A DNA stretch of 24,117 nucleotides. Origin: Burkholderiaceae bacterium. GTDB taxonomy: Bacteria > Pseudomonadota > Gammaproteobacteria > Burkholderiales > Burkholderiaceae_F. Shown in pieces: positions 1 through 8,621 of this stretch. The notes under the pieces are model-generated. The model was not told where the DNA came from and ran no database searches. It saw nothing but the letters and a program-made list of their open reading frames with translations. A program made the translations under genes and the position numbers. The stretch lies in assembly GCA_013813185.1 (NCBI GenBank), contig JACCSD010000110.1, positions 1 through 24,117 of the forward strand, given 5' to 3'. Position 1 is the stretch's first letter. Every line of letters starts with the position of its first letter.

Positions 1-97
1 TGGCGAGTACCGCAGTGGTCGGCACTTTAGTGCCCGACGACGTAGGCGGCGCAGCTGCGCCAGCCGCTGCTGCTACCGAACCAAGCGCGACGACGCT
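1..97. other. Intergenic edge with two inverted repeats
   Basis: No gene can be assigned here. A hairpin spans about 18-38: GGCACT (21-26) faces AGTGCC (29-34), extended by GTC/GAC with one bulged base. A perfect 14-base palindrome, GGCGCAGCTGCGCC, lies at 48-61. Neither is followed by a T tract on either strand, so they are not clear intrinsic terminators. One plus-strand frame is open from the edge to a TAG at 189-191 and reads as an Ala/Pro-rich tail. It could be the end of a gene outside the window, but it would overlap the following gene by more than 90 bases. I cannot decide. Confidence 0.35.
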
Positions 98-3000
98 TCA
101 GTGCATCAGCGACCGCTCGCGCCCCACCCCACGCCGATCAATGAACATCTGCACAAAATCATCGACGTTCATCGGCCGCGCAAACAGATAGCCCTGCGCC
201 GAATCGCATCCCAAGTGCTGCATCCACGTCTGCTGCGCCTGTGTTTCGATGCCTTCGGCCGTGATGTTGATGCCGAGCGAGCGTGCCATGTCGATCACCG
301 CTTTGACGATCGTCAGCGTGCGCGCGTCGCGCATGCACTCGACGGTGAAGCTGCGGTCGATTTTGAGCCGGTGGATGGGAAGGTCTCGCAAGTGCGCCAG
401 ACTTGAGAACCCGACGCCAAAATCGTCGAGCGCGATCCGCACGCCTGCATTGCGCAAGCGCACCAGGTTCTCGCGCGAGACTGCCGACGTGTCGAGCAAA
501 CCGGTTTCGGTGACTTCGACCTCGATGTCATTCGGGGGGACATCGTGTTTGTTCAGTATGTTGAGCAATCCTTCGACACACCCGAGCTGCCGCAACTGGA
601 CGCCCGCCATGTTGATCGACAGCGGGGGAATGTCCAGACCTCGCATGCGCCAGTCGCGCCGGGCGCGGCAGGCTTCGTGCAGCACCCATTCGCCGAGCGC
701 AACGATGAGCCCCGATTCCTCGGCGATAGGAATGAATTCCGAAGGCGAGATGTCGCCCAGTTCGGCGTCACGCCAGCGGATCAGCGCTTCGGCACCCACC
801 AGCTTGCCATCGTTCAGTGATATCAGCGGCTGATAAACAAGCTTGAAGTCGCGCGCTTCGACCGCCTTGCGTAGCCTTTGCTCCAGGCGCAGCCGCAAAT
901 CCGCGCGGCGCGCGACCGTGGGCGTGAAAAATGCGTACGTCTGCCGGCCGCTTTCCTTCGCCTGATACATCGCGGCGTCAGCCGCGTTGAGCAGCGAGTC
1001 CAGCTCGATGCCGTCTTGCGGAAAGAAGCTGATGCCCACTGAAGGCGTGACGGCGACTTCCATTCCCAGCACACGGGCGGGCTCCGAGATCGAACGGATC
1101 AACTCCTTCGCGACTTCGACCGCATACTCACCGTGAGGAATGTCGACCAGCAATGCAACCAGCTCATCGCCGCCGCGGCGGCCGACCAGATGCGGGTCGC
1201 CGATCGCATTGCGAATCCGGCTCGCGACGATCGCCAGCATCTGGTCGCCGACCCGATGGCCGTAGCCGTTGTTGAGCAGGCGGAAGTTATCGAGATCGAT
1301 GAACAGCAACGCGCAGCGCTTCTCCCCGGCGTACGCGTTGGCCAAAATGCGGCCGGCACGCTCGTCGAATGTCTGTCGATTCGCGAGCTGGGTCAATTCG
1401 TCGACCGTCGCCAGCCGCTCGATACGTTCCTGCGACTTCACTTGCTCGGTGATGTTCTTGCCGATGCCTCGATAGCCGATGAACTTGCCGTCCGCGCCAT
1501 AAACCGGGTCGCCACTGGTGACGTTGTAGACGAACGAACCGTCCGGCATCCAGCGCCGAAACATTACGTCGCGAAACGGTTTTTGCGCGAGCAAAGCGGC
1601 GCGATGCTCATCCCACGACGACGGCCGAATCAACTCGCCGGGCAAGTCCCAGCGATGCTTGCCGATGATCTCGTCGTCTTCCAGATTGATCGTGTCGCGT
1701 TCGCCCCGCTGCAGCCGGGTAAAACGCAGCTGCTCGTCCATTTCCCAATACCAGTCCGACGACAGCTCCGTCAGCGCGCGAAAACGGGCTTCGTTATCCG
1801 TAATCTTCGCGATCAGCAATTCGCGCTCGGTCACGTCCCATGCCAGACCGCGATAGCCGGTGAACTCGCCGCGTTCGAACACCGCATGGCCCGATACTTC
1901 GAAGTACATGTCTCGGCCCAGATGCTCAGAATGCAGCTTCAGTTTCAAATGCTTGAAAGCGCGCCGCTCGCTCACGTCGCGATTCAGCTGTTCCCAGTCG
2001 ACCGTCATCGACGCATCCAGCCCGGGGATCTCCGGTAAGCGACGGCCGCAAATAAGTTTCTGGGCGCGCTCCACGTAATCCGCAGCGCCGTTCAGGCGCG
2101 TGACTCGGTGCTCCGAATCTGTCTCCCAGTACCACTCGGTGACGAGCTCCGTGAGCGCGCGAAAACGCTCTTCGCTTTCGCGCAGCGCGGCCAGCGTTTG
2201 CTCGCGCTCCGTCACGTCGCGGCCCGCGCCGTAATAACCCTGAAATTCACCGTGTTCGTCGAAAATGGGTTTGCCGGTTACCGCGACCCACATCGCCGCG
2301 CCATCGCCTCGTTTCGTCTTGTACGTGAACCACGGAATGGGCTCACGACGCTCCATGTATCCGAGATACTCGGCATACGCCTGCGGTGCCGCCTCGAAGG
2401 CGGGCATATCGGAGCGGCGCTTTCCAATCAGATCCGCGCACGACTGCTTGAAATGCTGTTCCATCGATTCTGAAAACTCCACGAACCGGCCGTCCGCATC
2501 CTGCCGCCAGAACCAGTCGTAGGTGAGCTCACTCAGATCGTCGATTAGCTTGCGACGCTTCGACAGTTCGTGCTCGATCAGTTTCTGGTCCGTCACATCG
2601 CGGCGGAAACTGATCACACCGCCGTCGGCCGTCTTGCAGTCGGTCATCAGCAGCGAGCGGCCCTGATGGCGGCGCACGACTTCGGTCACTTCGGAGCCGC
2701 TGCGGCGGCGGCGAATGTGGTTCAAATACTGTTCGAGCGAGCGGCCGTCGACTACTTCGGCCGGCGCCACCCTGTAATACTCGGTGGCAATGTCGTACAG
2801 GCCCGCTCCCGGGACGAGCAGATGAGCAACCTCCGTGTACAGAGCGCGAAACGCTCCGTTGCAATTCACCAGCCGGTCTTCGCGGTCATACAGGGCAATG
2901 CCGACGTCCATCGATTCGAGCGACCGCTGCCACGCGAGCGCGCGCGCCTGCATCTGACTGATCTTGATGCGACTGCCGATCCAATAGAAAACCAACGCGA

Positions 3001-3217
3001 TCAGGAGTGCAGTGCCAAGGGCCGCGAGCAGAACCAGAACGTTGTCCGGCGCCAACGCGGTGTTCGACGGCAACCTTGCCGTGGCCAGCGCGGTAATGAA
3101 CGCAACAGCCAGCGCAATGATCATTACGGAAAACCAGCGCGACTGCACGGCAGTCGCAATAGTTTTCCTAACGGACGAGCTGGCTAGTTCTGGAGGCAGT
3201 TCGGGTGGCCCCTGCAT
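98..3217 (-). CDS. Membrane PAS-PAS-PAS-PAS-GGDEF-EAL cyclic-di-GMP signalling protein
   Basis: This 1039-residue inner-membrane sensor is predicted to turn over cyclic di-GMP. Two membrane helices lie at about residues 28-49 and 59-80. Four PAS-like domains follow (about 100-210, 220-340, 347-468, 474-596); the last three share a D/EWYWE-type opening and look like tandem copies. The GGDEF domain (about 600-765) is degenerate: its signature reads GGDEL (682-686), there is NN where ND is usual (649-650), and no RxxD inhibitory site sits five residues upstream. The EAL domain (about 775-1030) looks complete: EAL at 810-812, N869, E901/E904, DDFGVG at 931-936, KIDRSF at 952-957, AEGIE at 987-991 and QGY at 1008-1010. 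I infer mainly phosphodiesterase activity with a regulatory GGDEF domain. An AAAGGG ribosome site lies just before the ATG. The gene follows parE by 87 bases. Confidence 0.93.
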   Translation of the reverse strand: MQGPPELPPELASSSVRKTIATAVQSRWFSVMIIALAVAFITALATARLPSNTALAPDNVLVLLAALGTALLIALVFYWIGSRIKISQMQARALAWQRSLESMDVGIALYDREDRLVNCNGAFRALYTEVAHLLVPGAGLYDIATEYYRVAPAEVVDGRSLEQYLNHIRRRRSGSEVTEVVRRHQGRSLLMTDCKTADGGVISFRRDVTDQKLIEHELSKRRKLIDDLSELTYDWFWRQDADGRFVEFSESMEQHFKQSCADLIGKRRSDMPAFEAAPQAYAEYLGYMERREPIPWFTYKTKRGDGAAMWVAVTGKPIFDEHGEFQGYYGAGRDVTEREQTLAALRESEERFRALTELVTEWYWETDSEHRVTRLNGAADYVERAQKLICGRRLPEIPGLDASMTVDWEQLNRDVSERRAFKHLKLKLHSEHLGRDMYFEVSGHAVFERGEFTGYRGLAWDVTERELLIAKITDNEARFRALTELSSDWYWEMDEQLRFTRLQRGERDTINLEDDEIIGKHRWDLPGELIRPSSWDEHRAALLAQKPFRDVMFRRWMPDGSFVYNVTSGDPVYGADGKFIGYRGIGKNITEQVKSQERIERLATVDELTQLANRQTFDERAGRILANAYAGEKRCALLFIDLDNFRLLNNGYGHRVGDQMLAIVASRIRNAIGDPHLVGRRGGDELVALLVDIPHGEYAVEVAKELIRSISEPARVLGMEVAVTPSVGISFFPQDGIELDSLLNAADAAMYQAKESGRQTYAFFTPTVARRADLRLRLEQRLRKAVEARDFKLVYQPLISLNDGKLVGAEALIRWRDAELGDISPSEFIPIAEESGLIVALGEWVLHEACRARRDWRMRGLDIPPLSINMAGVQLRQLGCVEGLLNILNKHDVPPNDIEVEVTETGLLDTSAVSRENLVRLRNAGVRIALDDFGVGFSSLAHLRDLPIHRLKIDRSFTVECMRDARTLTIVKAVIDMARSLGINITAEGIETQAQQTWMQHLGCDSAQGYLFARPMNVDDFVQMFIDRRGVGRERSLMH

Positions 3218-3304
3218 CAGGCCCTTTCGGCATCGATGGCGCCGCGAAGTATGCCTATAAGCAGGCCCAGCACAAGCCCGCGTCTGAGCCGGATAAATGA
3301 CCCG

Positions 3305-5368
3305 CTACACGTCAGCTTCAATCTCGTTGCCGTGCTCTTCTAGCCAGGCTCGCCGCGCTTGGCTCTCCGCGCGGCCCATCAGCATCGTCATCGTGGCGGC
3401 AGTTTCGGCGTTGGCGACGTCGCCCAGTCCCACGCGCATCAGCCGCCGTGTATCGGGATTCATCGTCGTTTCCCACAACTGCTCGGCGCTCATCTCGCCC
3501 AGGCCCTTGAACCGGGCAATGGTCCAGCTGCCTTCCTTGACCTTCTCGTCGATCAATTTTTCGAGCGTGGTGTCGAGCTCGGCTTCGTCGAGGCAGTACA
3601 AGCGGCGCGTCGGCCGTTTGCCGAGGGCCGGCACATCGACCCGATACAGCGGCGGCCGCGCGACGTAAATGTGACCGCGATGCACCAACTGGGGAAAGTG
3701 GCGGAAGAACAGCGTCAGCAGCAGGACTTGAATGTGCGAGCCGTCGACATCGGCATCGGCCAACACACACACCTTGCCGTAGCGCAGCCCATCCAAACTG
3801 ATGTCATCGTTCGGGCCGTGTGGGTCGATGCCGATCGCGACCGCCATATCGTGCACCTCGGCGTTGCCGAACAGGCGGTCGCGCTCGACTTCCCAGGTGT
3901 TGAGCACCTTACCGCGCAGCGGCAGGATCGCCTGAAATTCCTTGTCGCGACCCATTTTTGCGGAGCCGCCGGCGGAATCACCTTCGACCAGGAACAGTTC
4001 GTTGCGCGCGAGCTCGGTTGATTCGCAGTCGGTCAGCTTGCCGGGTAACACGGCGACCGCCGAGCCCTTTTTCTTTTCGATCTTCTGTCCCGCGCGCGCA
4101 CGCGCCTGCGCCTGAGAAACGACGAGCTCGGCAAGGCGGCGCCCATCGTTCGGGTTGTGATTCAGCCAGAACTCGAGCTGCGGTCGAACGAAAAACGACA
4201 CCAGTCGCACGGCATCCCGGCTCAGCAATCGCTCCTTGACCTGTCCTTGAAACTGCGGGTCGAGCACCTTCGCGGAAAGCACGAAGCTCGCGCGCGCGAA
4301 CACGTCTTCGGGCAGCAGCCTGACGCCCTTTGGCAGCAGCTGATGCGCATCGATAAACGCGCGCACCGCACCGAACAGGCCCTCGCGCAAACCGGCTTCG
4401 TGCGTGCCGCCGGCCGACGTCGGAATCAAATTGACGTACGACTCGCGCGTCACCGCGCCGTCTTCGGTCCACACGATGACCCAGTTGGCGCCCTCGCCTT
4501 CGGCAAACGTCGGATCGTCGGCCGCCGCGAATCCACTTGACTCGAACGGCGGCAGCAGCGGATCGTCCGCGAGCGAGCCGAGCAAATATTCGCGCAGCCC
4601 ACCCTCATAGCGCCAGCGCTGGATAGCGCCAGCCGATGCAGCCGTTTTTTCAATCGTCAATGTGATCTCGGTGCCGGGCAACAGCACGGCCTTGCTGCGC
4701 AACAGCCGCTCGAGCTCGTCGACCGGAATCTGCGGCGAGTCGAAATACTTCTCGTTCGGCCACACCTTGACTCGCGTACCGCTCGACTTGTTGGAGCCCT
4801 TGGCGGAGGCCGACTTCAACGGCTGTACAACGTTGCCATCCGAGAACGCGATCGTATGCATCTTGCCGTCGCGCCAGACCGTGACCTCCAGGCGCGATGC
4901 CAGCGCGTTGGTGACCGAAACGCCGACCCCATGCAGGCCGCCGGAAAACGAATATGCACCGCCGGCACGCTTGTCAAACTTGCCGCCCGCGTGCAGTCGC
5001 GTGAAAACGATTTCGACGACGGGCTCTTTTTCTTCGGGATGCAGACCGACCGGAATGCCGCGGCCGTCGTCCTCGACGGTGACGGCGCCGTCCTTGCCTA
5101 ACGTGACATCGATGCGAGTGCCGGAGCCCGCCAGCATTTCGTCCGATGCGTTGTCGATCACCTCCTGCACGATGTGCAACGGGCTTTCGGTGCGCGTATA
5201 CATGCCGGGCCGTTGCCTGACCGGCTCCAGCCCCTTCAGTACGCGAATCGAATCTTCGCCGTAGTCGCCGCCGCGCCGTGGCGGGCGCTGATTACCTTGC
5301 ATCGTCGATCGTTCGTGCTCTACGTTGTGCTCTGCGTTTGTGCTCGCTTGTGCTCCGCTTGTACTCAT
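3305..5368 (-). CDS. parE: DNA topoisomerase IV subunit B
   Basis: ParE is the ATPase subunit of topoisomerase IV, which unlinks daughter chromosomes with ParC. The GHKL ATPase domain shows IDNASDE (71-77), DDGRGIP (100-106) and the GGLHGVGVSV lid (143-152). The C-terminal TOPRIM domain shows EGDSAGG (462-468) and the metal site DADVD (538-542), followed by FKGLGEM near residue 620. The TRLHAGGKF stretch and 687-residue length fit ParE better than the longer GyrB. About 35 residues before GEDSIRVLKGLEPV are extra relative to typical ParE and of low complexity. Met23 (codon 5300-5302) is an alternative start, and neither start has a good ribosome site. No parC lies next to it in the window. 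The gene diverges from the tRNA-Arg gene across 47 bases. Confidence 0.95.
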   Translation of the reverse strand: MSTSGAQASTNAEHNVEHERSTMQGNQRPPRRGGDYGEDSIRVLKGLEPVRQRPGMYTRTESPLHIVQEVIDNASDEMLAGSGTRIDVTLGKDGAVTVEDDGRGIPVGLHPEEKEPVVEIVFTRLHAGGKFDKRAGGAYSFSGGLHGVGVSVTNALASRLEVTVWRDGKMHTIAFSDGNVVQPLKSASAKGSNKSSGTRVKVWPNEKYFDSPQIPVDELERLLRSKAVLLPGTEITLTIEKTAASAGAIQRWRYEGGLREYLLGSLADDPLLPPFESSGFAAADDPTFAEGEGANWVIVWTEDGAVTRESYVNLIPTSAGGTHEAGLREGLFGAVRAFIDAHQLLPKGVRLLPEDVFARASFVLSAKVLDPQFQGQVKERLLSRDAVRLVSFFVRPQLEFWLNHNPNDGRRLAELVVSQAQARARAGQKIEKKKGSAVAVLPGKLTDCESTELARNELFLVEGDSAGGSAKMGRDKEFQAILPLRGKVLNTWEVERDRLFGNAEVHDMAVAIGIDPHGPNDDISLDGLRYGKVCVLADADVDGSHIQVLLLTLFFRHFPQLVHRGHIYVARPPLYRVDVPALGKRPTRRLYCLDEAELDTTLEKLIDEKVKEGSWTIARFKGLGEMSAEQLWETTMNPDTRRLMRVGLGDVANAETAATMTMLMGRAESQARRAWLEEHGNEIEADV

Positions 5369-5401
5369 AAAGAGCGCGCGCAGTCTACGTCAGCTGCTGG
5401 A

Positions 5402-5407
5402 TATACT
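5402..5407 (+). promoter_or_regulatory. -10 box of the tRNA-Arg promoter
   Basis: TATACT matches the sigma-70 -10 consensus at five of six positions and ends 8 bases before the first tRNA base. The stretch between them is almost pure G/C, the kind of discriminator typical of stringently controlled stable-RNA promoters. I see no good -35 hexamer at 16-18 bases upstream. The region also serves as the upstream region of the divergent parE gene. Confidence 0.5.
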
Positions 5408-5415
5408 GCCGCGCG

Positions 5416-5490
5416 CTCGCCGTAGCACAATGGATAGTGCACATGCCTCCTAAGCGTGGGATTCAGGTTCGATTCCTGACGGCGAGACCA
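5416..5490 (+). tRNA. tRNA-Arg (anticodon CCT)
   Basis: The cloverleaf folds by eye. The acceptor stem CTCGCCG (5416-5422) pairs with CGGCGAG (5480-5486). The anticodon stem CATGC/GCGTG encloses the loop CTCCTAA, giving anticodon CCT, which reads the AGG arginine codon. The T arm is TCAGG-TTCGATT-CCTGA. The discriminator base A is followed by an encoded CCA (5488-5490). AGG is expected to be rare in a genome this GC-rich, so this is a minor arginine tRNA. The next gene starts only 8 bases downstream with no terminator between. No integrase or repeated 3' end is visible, so there is no sign of use as an attachment site. Confidence 0.95.
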
Positions 5491-5498
5491 GCAAAGCG

Positions 5499-6680
5499 AT
5501 GACTCCGACCCCGACACCCACTCTTTCCCGCGTCGAACGCTCCTCGATGCAGGGCCGGTTCGATCTGATCTTCCGCCTCGGCGGCGCGGCGCTGGTCGTT
5601 GGCGGCATCTACCTGGTCCTTCAGCCGTTCGTCAGTGCGCTGCTGGTCGCCGGCGTGCTGGCCATTGCGACCTGGCCCGCGTACGAAAAGCTGCGTGCGA
5701 ATCTGCGCGACAACTCCACGGTGAGCGCATCGGTAATGTTGCTGCTGATACTGGTCACGGTCATCGTGCCGGTCGCACTGCTGGCTGAAGCGGCCGCTGA
5801 CCATGTGCCCGCTCTGTTCTCCGCTATCCGTGATTGGCGGGCCGAAGATTTGCACGTGCCGGAACAGATAAGAACCATTCCGATCGTCGGTGAAAACATG
5901 TTCCAGTGGTTGACGTCGCTGATCGCGGACCGCTCGCAATCGGCCGCGCTGCTACAGCGAGCGCTGGAACCGGCCGGCAAGGTGTCGCTCGCCTTCGTGC
6001 GGCTGCTCGGTGACGGGCTGCTGCAGCTGCTGTTGGTGACGTTTATCGTCTTCTTCTACTACCGCGACGGCGAGCGCATTGCACAGTTGACACACCGCAT
6101 CTCGCGCCGGCTGTCGGGCGAGATGAGCGACGAGGTGTTGTCGATCGTCGTGGGCACGACACGCAGCGTGTTCATCAGCATTGTCGGTACTGCAGCAGCG
6201 CAGGCAGCCGTCGCCTACATCGGCTTTCTGGTCGCCAGTGTGCCGGGCGCATTCTTGTTGGCCGTCGGAACATTCGTGTTGTCGGTCGTTCCGATGGGGC
6301 CGGTGGTCCTGTGGGGCGGCGCCGCCGTCTGGCTTTATACGCAGGGCGAGCCCGGCTGGGCCATCTTCATGGCGATTTGGGGCGCCGCCGTGATCAGCAG
6401 CATCGACAACTTTCTAAAACCGCTGCTGATAGCGCGCGGCTCGACGCTGTCGCTGGCGTTGATCTTTCTGGGCGTGCTCGGAGGCGTACTGGCGTTTGGC
6501 TTCATAGGCGTCATCCTTGGCCCGGTGCTGCTCGCACTTGGAGTGTCGCTGGGTCGCGCATGGATCAGCACGCGCAGCAGCGAAGTACCTCAAGTGGCGG
6601 CTGCGACCGCCACAGCTGTGGTCGCGGCCGCGGTGCAATCACAAAACGAAGCTGATACGACACCGCGCCGTCCGCTCTAA
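5499..6680 (+). CDS. AI-2E/PerM (YdiK/TqsA) family membrane protein
   Basis: This is a 393-residue polytopic inner-membrane protein of the AI-2E transporter family, whose members are proposed to move small signals, ions or other substrates; the substrate here is unknown. Hydrophobic segments lie at about 27-58, 78-98, 165-187, 225-270 and 285-355. The signature DNFLKPLLI (303-311), followed by the Gly-rich LIFLGVLGGVLAFGFIGVILGPVLLAL stretch (about 321-347), is diagnostic. The first ATG is 8 bases past the tRNA CCA end. Met17 (5547) is an alternative start, and neither has a convincing Shine-Dalgarno site. The last 30 residues are Ala-rich and probably cytoplasmic. The gene is probably co-transcribed with the tRNA. 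Its TAA interlocks with the orn stop codon in the 4-base sequence CTAA. Confidence 0.88.
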   Translation: MTPTPTPTLSRVERSSMQGRFDLIFRLGGAALVVGGIYLVLQPFVSALLVAGVLAIATWPAYEKLRANLRDNSTVSASVMLLLILVTVIVPVALLAEAAADHVPALFSAIRDWRAEDLHVPEQIRTIPIVGENMFQWLTSLIADRSQSAALLQRALEPAGKVSLAFVRLLGDGLLQLLLVTFIVFFYYRDGERIAQLTHRISRRLSGEMSDEVLSIVVGTTRSVFISIVGTAAAQAAVAYIGFLVASVPGAFLLAVGTFVLSVVPMGPVVLWGGAAVWLYTQGEPGWAIFMAIWGAAVISSIDNFLKPLLIARGSTLSLALIFLGVLGGVLAFGFIGVILGPVLLALGVSLGRAWISTRSSEVPQVAAATATAVVAAAVQSQNEADTTPRRPL

Positions 6681-7234
6681 AAACGGAACATCTCCTTGCG
6701 GTAGTGCTTGAGCTCTTCGATCGATTCATAAATGTCGGCCAGCGCCTCATGCCGGCTTTGCTTCTCAAACGATCGAACCACCTCGGGCCGCCAGCGGCGC
6801 GCCAGTTCCTTGAGCGTGCTGACGTCCACATTGCGATAGTGAAAGAAAGCTTCCAGGCGCGGCATCCAGCGCGCCATGAAGCGGCGATCCTGGCAGATCG
6901 AGTTCCCGCACATCGGCGACTTGCCGCTCGGGACGAGCGGCTGCAGAAACCCGATGAGGAGATCAGTCGCCTGCTCCTCAACGAGCACGGACACTCGCAC
7001 TTTTTCGGTGAGTCCCGAGCGGGCATGCGTTGACGTGTTCCAGCGGTCCATCGCGTCCAGCACGCCCGCCGACTGTTGCAGCACCAGCACCGGTCCTTCT
7101 TCGATCACGTCGAGTTCCGGGCCGGTAACGACCACCGCAATCTCCAGCACTCGATCCGAATCAGGATTCAGTCCCGACATTTCCATGTCGATCCATACAA
7201 GATTGAACTCTGAAAAGCGCGGGTGCTGTGACAT
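6677..7234 (-). CDS. orn: Oligoribonuclease (3'-to-5' exonuclease)
   Basis: Orn is the DEDD-family exoribonuclease that degrades 2-5 nucleotide RNAs, including pGpG from cyclic-di-GMP breakdown, to mononucleotides in the cytoplasm. The length of 185 residues is normal. The catalytic D16 and E18 sit in VWIDMEMSGL, the third acidic residue is in CGNSICQDRRF, and the last motif is HEALAD (H-x5-D), of the DEDDh type. It is an essential enzyme in many gamma-proteobacteria. It lies tail-to-tail with the AI-2E family gene, sharing 4 bases, and head-to-head with the M48 protease across 123 bases. The ATG has only a weak GAAAA-type ribosome site. Confidence 0.96.
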   Translation of the reverse strand: MSQHPRFSEFNLVWIDMEMSGLNPDSDRVLEIAVVVTGPELDVIEEGPVLVLQQSAGVLDAMDRWNTSTHARSGLTEKVRVSVLVEEQATDLLIGFLQPLVPSGKSPMCGNSICQDRRFMARWMPRLEAFFHYRNVDVSTLKELARRWRPEVVRSFEKQSRHEALADIYESIEELKHYRKEMFRF

Positions 7235-7321
7235 AATTTTCGATAGTTGCTGACCAAAAGCGCGCGGGAACGAGGGCGCGCGATTCTGGCACAGCGAAAC
7301 GCACGCCTTGCGTTTTCGATC

Positions 7322-7343
7322 GCTGATTGCTGATTCGCTGATT
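7322..7343 (+). repeat. Three direct copies of GCTGATT before the M48 protease gene
   Basis: GCTGATT occurs at 7322-7328, 7329-7335 and 7337-7343, separated by 0 and 1 bases and ending 14 bases before the M48 start codon. The 123-base orn/M48 intergenic region also holds a GC-rich stretch (about 7260-7282). No clear -35/-10 pair was found for either gene. Confidence 0.6.
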
Positions 7344-7357
7344 CTTACCTTTCGACC

Positions 7358-8617
7358 ATGGCCTCATTACTGACTAGTACGTTCGTCGTCTTCCTGTTGG
7401 TGATGATCGGCCTGCGTTACTGGCTCGCTTCGCGGCAGATTCGCTACGTCACGCTGCACGCTGACCACGTTCCGGTGCAATTCGCAGATCGGGTGTCGCT
7501 CGAAGCGCACCGCAAGGCGGCGCATTACACCGTCGCGAAGACCCGGCTCGCAATCGTCGAAACCGCGGTTGGCGCGGCGGTTCTCGTCGCACTGACCTTG
7601 CTCGGCGGATTGCAGTGGCTCAGCGACACGCTGCGCGCGTGGATCGAAGCCGACCTGGCGTATCAAGTCGCGGTGGTGGCCGCTGTGGCACTTCTTCTCG
7701 CGGTGGTCGATTTGCCTTTTTCGTGGATTCGGCAATTCCGCATCGAGCAGCAGTTCGGCTTCAACCGGATGACGCCACGACTTTGGGTTATCGATCTCGC
7801 GAAATCGCTGGCGGTCGCTTCGCTGCTCGGTTTACCGTTGCTGGCTGCAACGTTGTGGCTGATGCAACGTGCGGGCGCTGCATGGTGGTTTTATGTCTGG
7901 CTGCTGTGGATCGCGTTCAATGCGTTGGTGCTGCTGCTGTATCCAACGCTGATTGCGCCGATTTTCAACAAGTTCGAGCCGTTGAAGGATTCGGCTTTGG
8001 CCGAGCGCATCGGCGCATTGCTGAGCCGAACCGGTTTTGCAAGCAAGGGCGTCTTCGTGATGGACGGTTCGCGCCGCTCGGCGCACGGCAACGCCTACTT
8101 CACCGGTCTCGGCCGCGCCAAGCGCATCGTGTTTTTCGACACGCTGATCGAGCGCCTGCTGCCGCCTGAGATTGAAGCGGTGCTGGCGCACGAGCTCGGT
8201 CACTTCAAGTTGAAACACATTGCGAAGCGGCTCGCATTTTCTTTCTTCGTCAGCCTGGGCGTGCTCGCTTTGCTCGGGTGGCTGATCACCCAGCCTTGGT
8301 TTTTTGCGGGCCTGGGAGTCGAACTAGCGTCCGGCGAAGATCAACATGGCGTCGCGCTGGTTCTTTTCATGCTGGTATTGCCGGTGTTCACGTTTGTTTT
8401 CGCACCGCTTGCGAGCGTGATGTCGCGCAAGCACGAGTTCGAGGCCGATCGCTTCGCCGCACGCAACGCGTCGGCCAATGATCTCGTCAACGCGCTGGTC
8501 AAGCTGTATCAGGACAACGCATCGACGCTGACGCCGGACCCGGTGCACTCGGCGTTCTACGACAGCCATCCACCGGCGTCGATTCGTATCGAGCGGTTGT
8601 TGCAGGCCGTGCCGTGA
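7358..8617 (+). CDS. Ste24-type M48 family zinc metalloprotease
   Basis: This 419-residue membrane protease resembles CAAX prenyl protease 1 (Ste24) more than HtpX. Hydrophobic helices lie at about 5-22, 65-87, 102-122, 150-198, 292-310 and 331-352. The zinc site is HELGH (278-282), with the third ligand E362 in HEFEADRFA. The conserved substrate-groove stretch GSRRSAHGNAYFTG (237-250), followed by KRIVFFDTLI, is typical of Ste24. Bacteria do not prenylate proteins, so the role is probably membrane-protein or misfolded-protein cleavage. The gene starts the plus-strand series and ends 4 bases before the pterin dehydratase. No Shine-Dalgarno site is apparent; three GCTGATT repeats precede the start. 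Confidence 0.93.
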   Translation: MASLLTSTFVVFLLVMIGLRYWLASRQIRYVTLHADHVPVQFADRVSLEAHRKAAHYTVAKTRLAIVETAVGAAVLVALTLLGGLQWLSDTLRAWIEADLAYQVAVVAAVALLLAVVDLPFSWIRQFRIEQQFGFNRMTPRLWVIDLAKSLAVASLLGLPLLAATLWLMQRAGAAWWFYVWLLWIAFNALVLLLYPTLIAPIFNKFEPLKDSALAERIGALLSRTGFASKGVFVMDGSRRSAHGNAYFTGLGRAKRIVFFDTLIERLLPPEIEAVLAHELGHFKLKHIAKRLAFSFFVSLGVLALLGWLITQPWFFAGLGVELASGEDQHGVALVLFMLVLPVFTFVFAPLASVMSRKHEFEADRFAARNASANDLVNALVKLYQDNASTLTPDPVHSAFYDSHPPASIRIERLLQAVP

Positions 8618-8621
8618 AGCC

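Noticed and set aside
48..61. 14-base palindrome as a terminator or operator
   Set aside because: There is no T tract, and no supported gene is near enough to give it a role; it is recorded only as an inverted repeat.
1133..2038. Plus-strand open frame of 301 codons opposite the GGDEF/EAL gene
   Set aside because: It lies wholly within a well-supported coding region on the other strand and shows no family motif; long antisense frames are expected at this GC content.
3205..3300. Short plus-strand frame starting GTG, ending with a hydrophilic Lys/Gln-rich peptide, convergent to parE
   Set aside because: It overlaps the start of the PAS-GGDEF-EAL gene, has no ATG and no ribosome site, and is only about 31 codons. 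It may be chance or a gene remnant.
5416..5490. tRNA-Arg as an integration site
   Set aside because: No integrase gene, no repeated tRNA 3' end and no change in gene type next to it.
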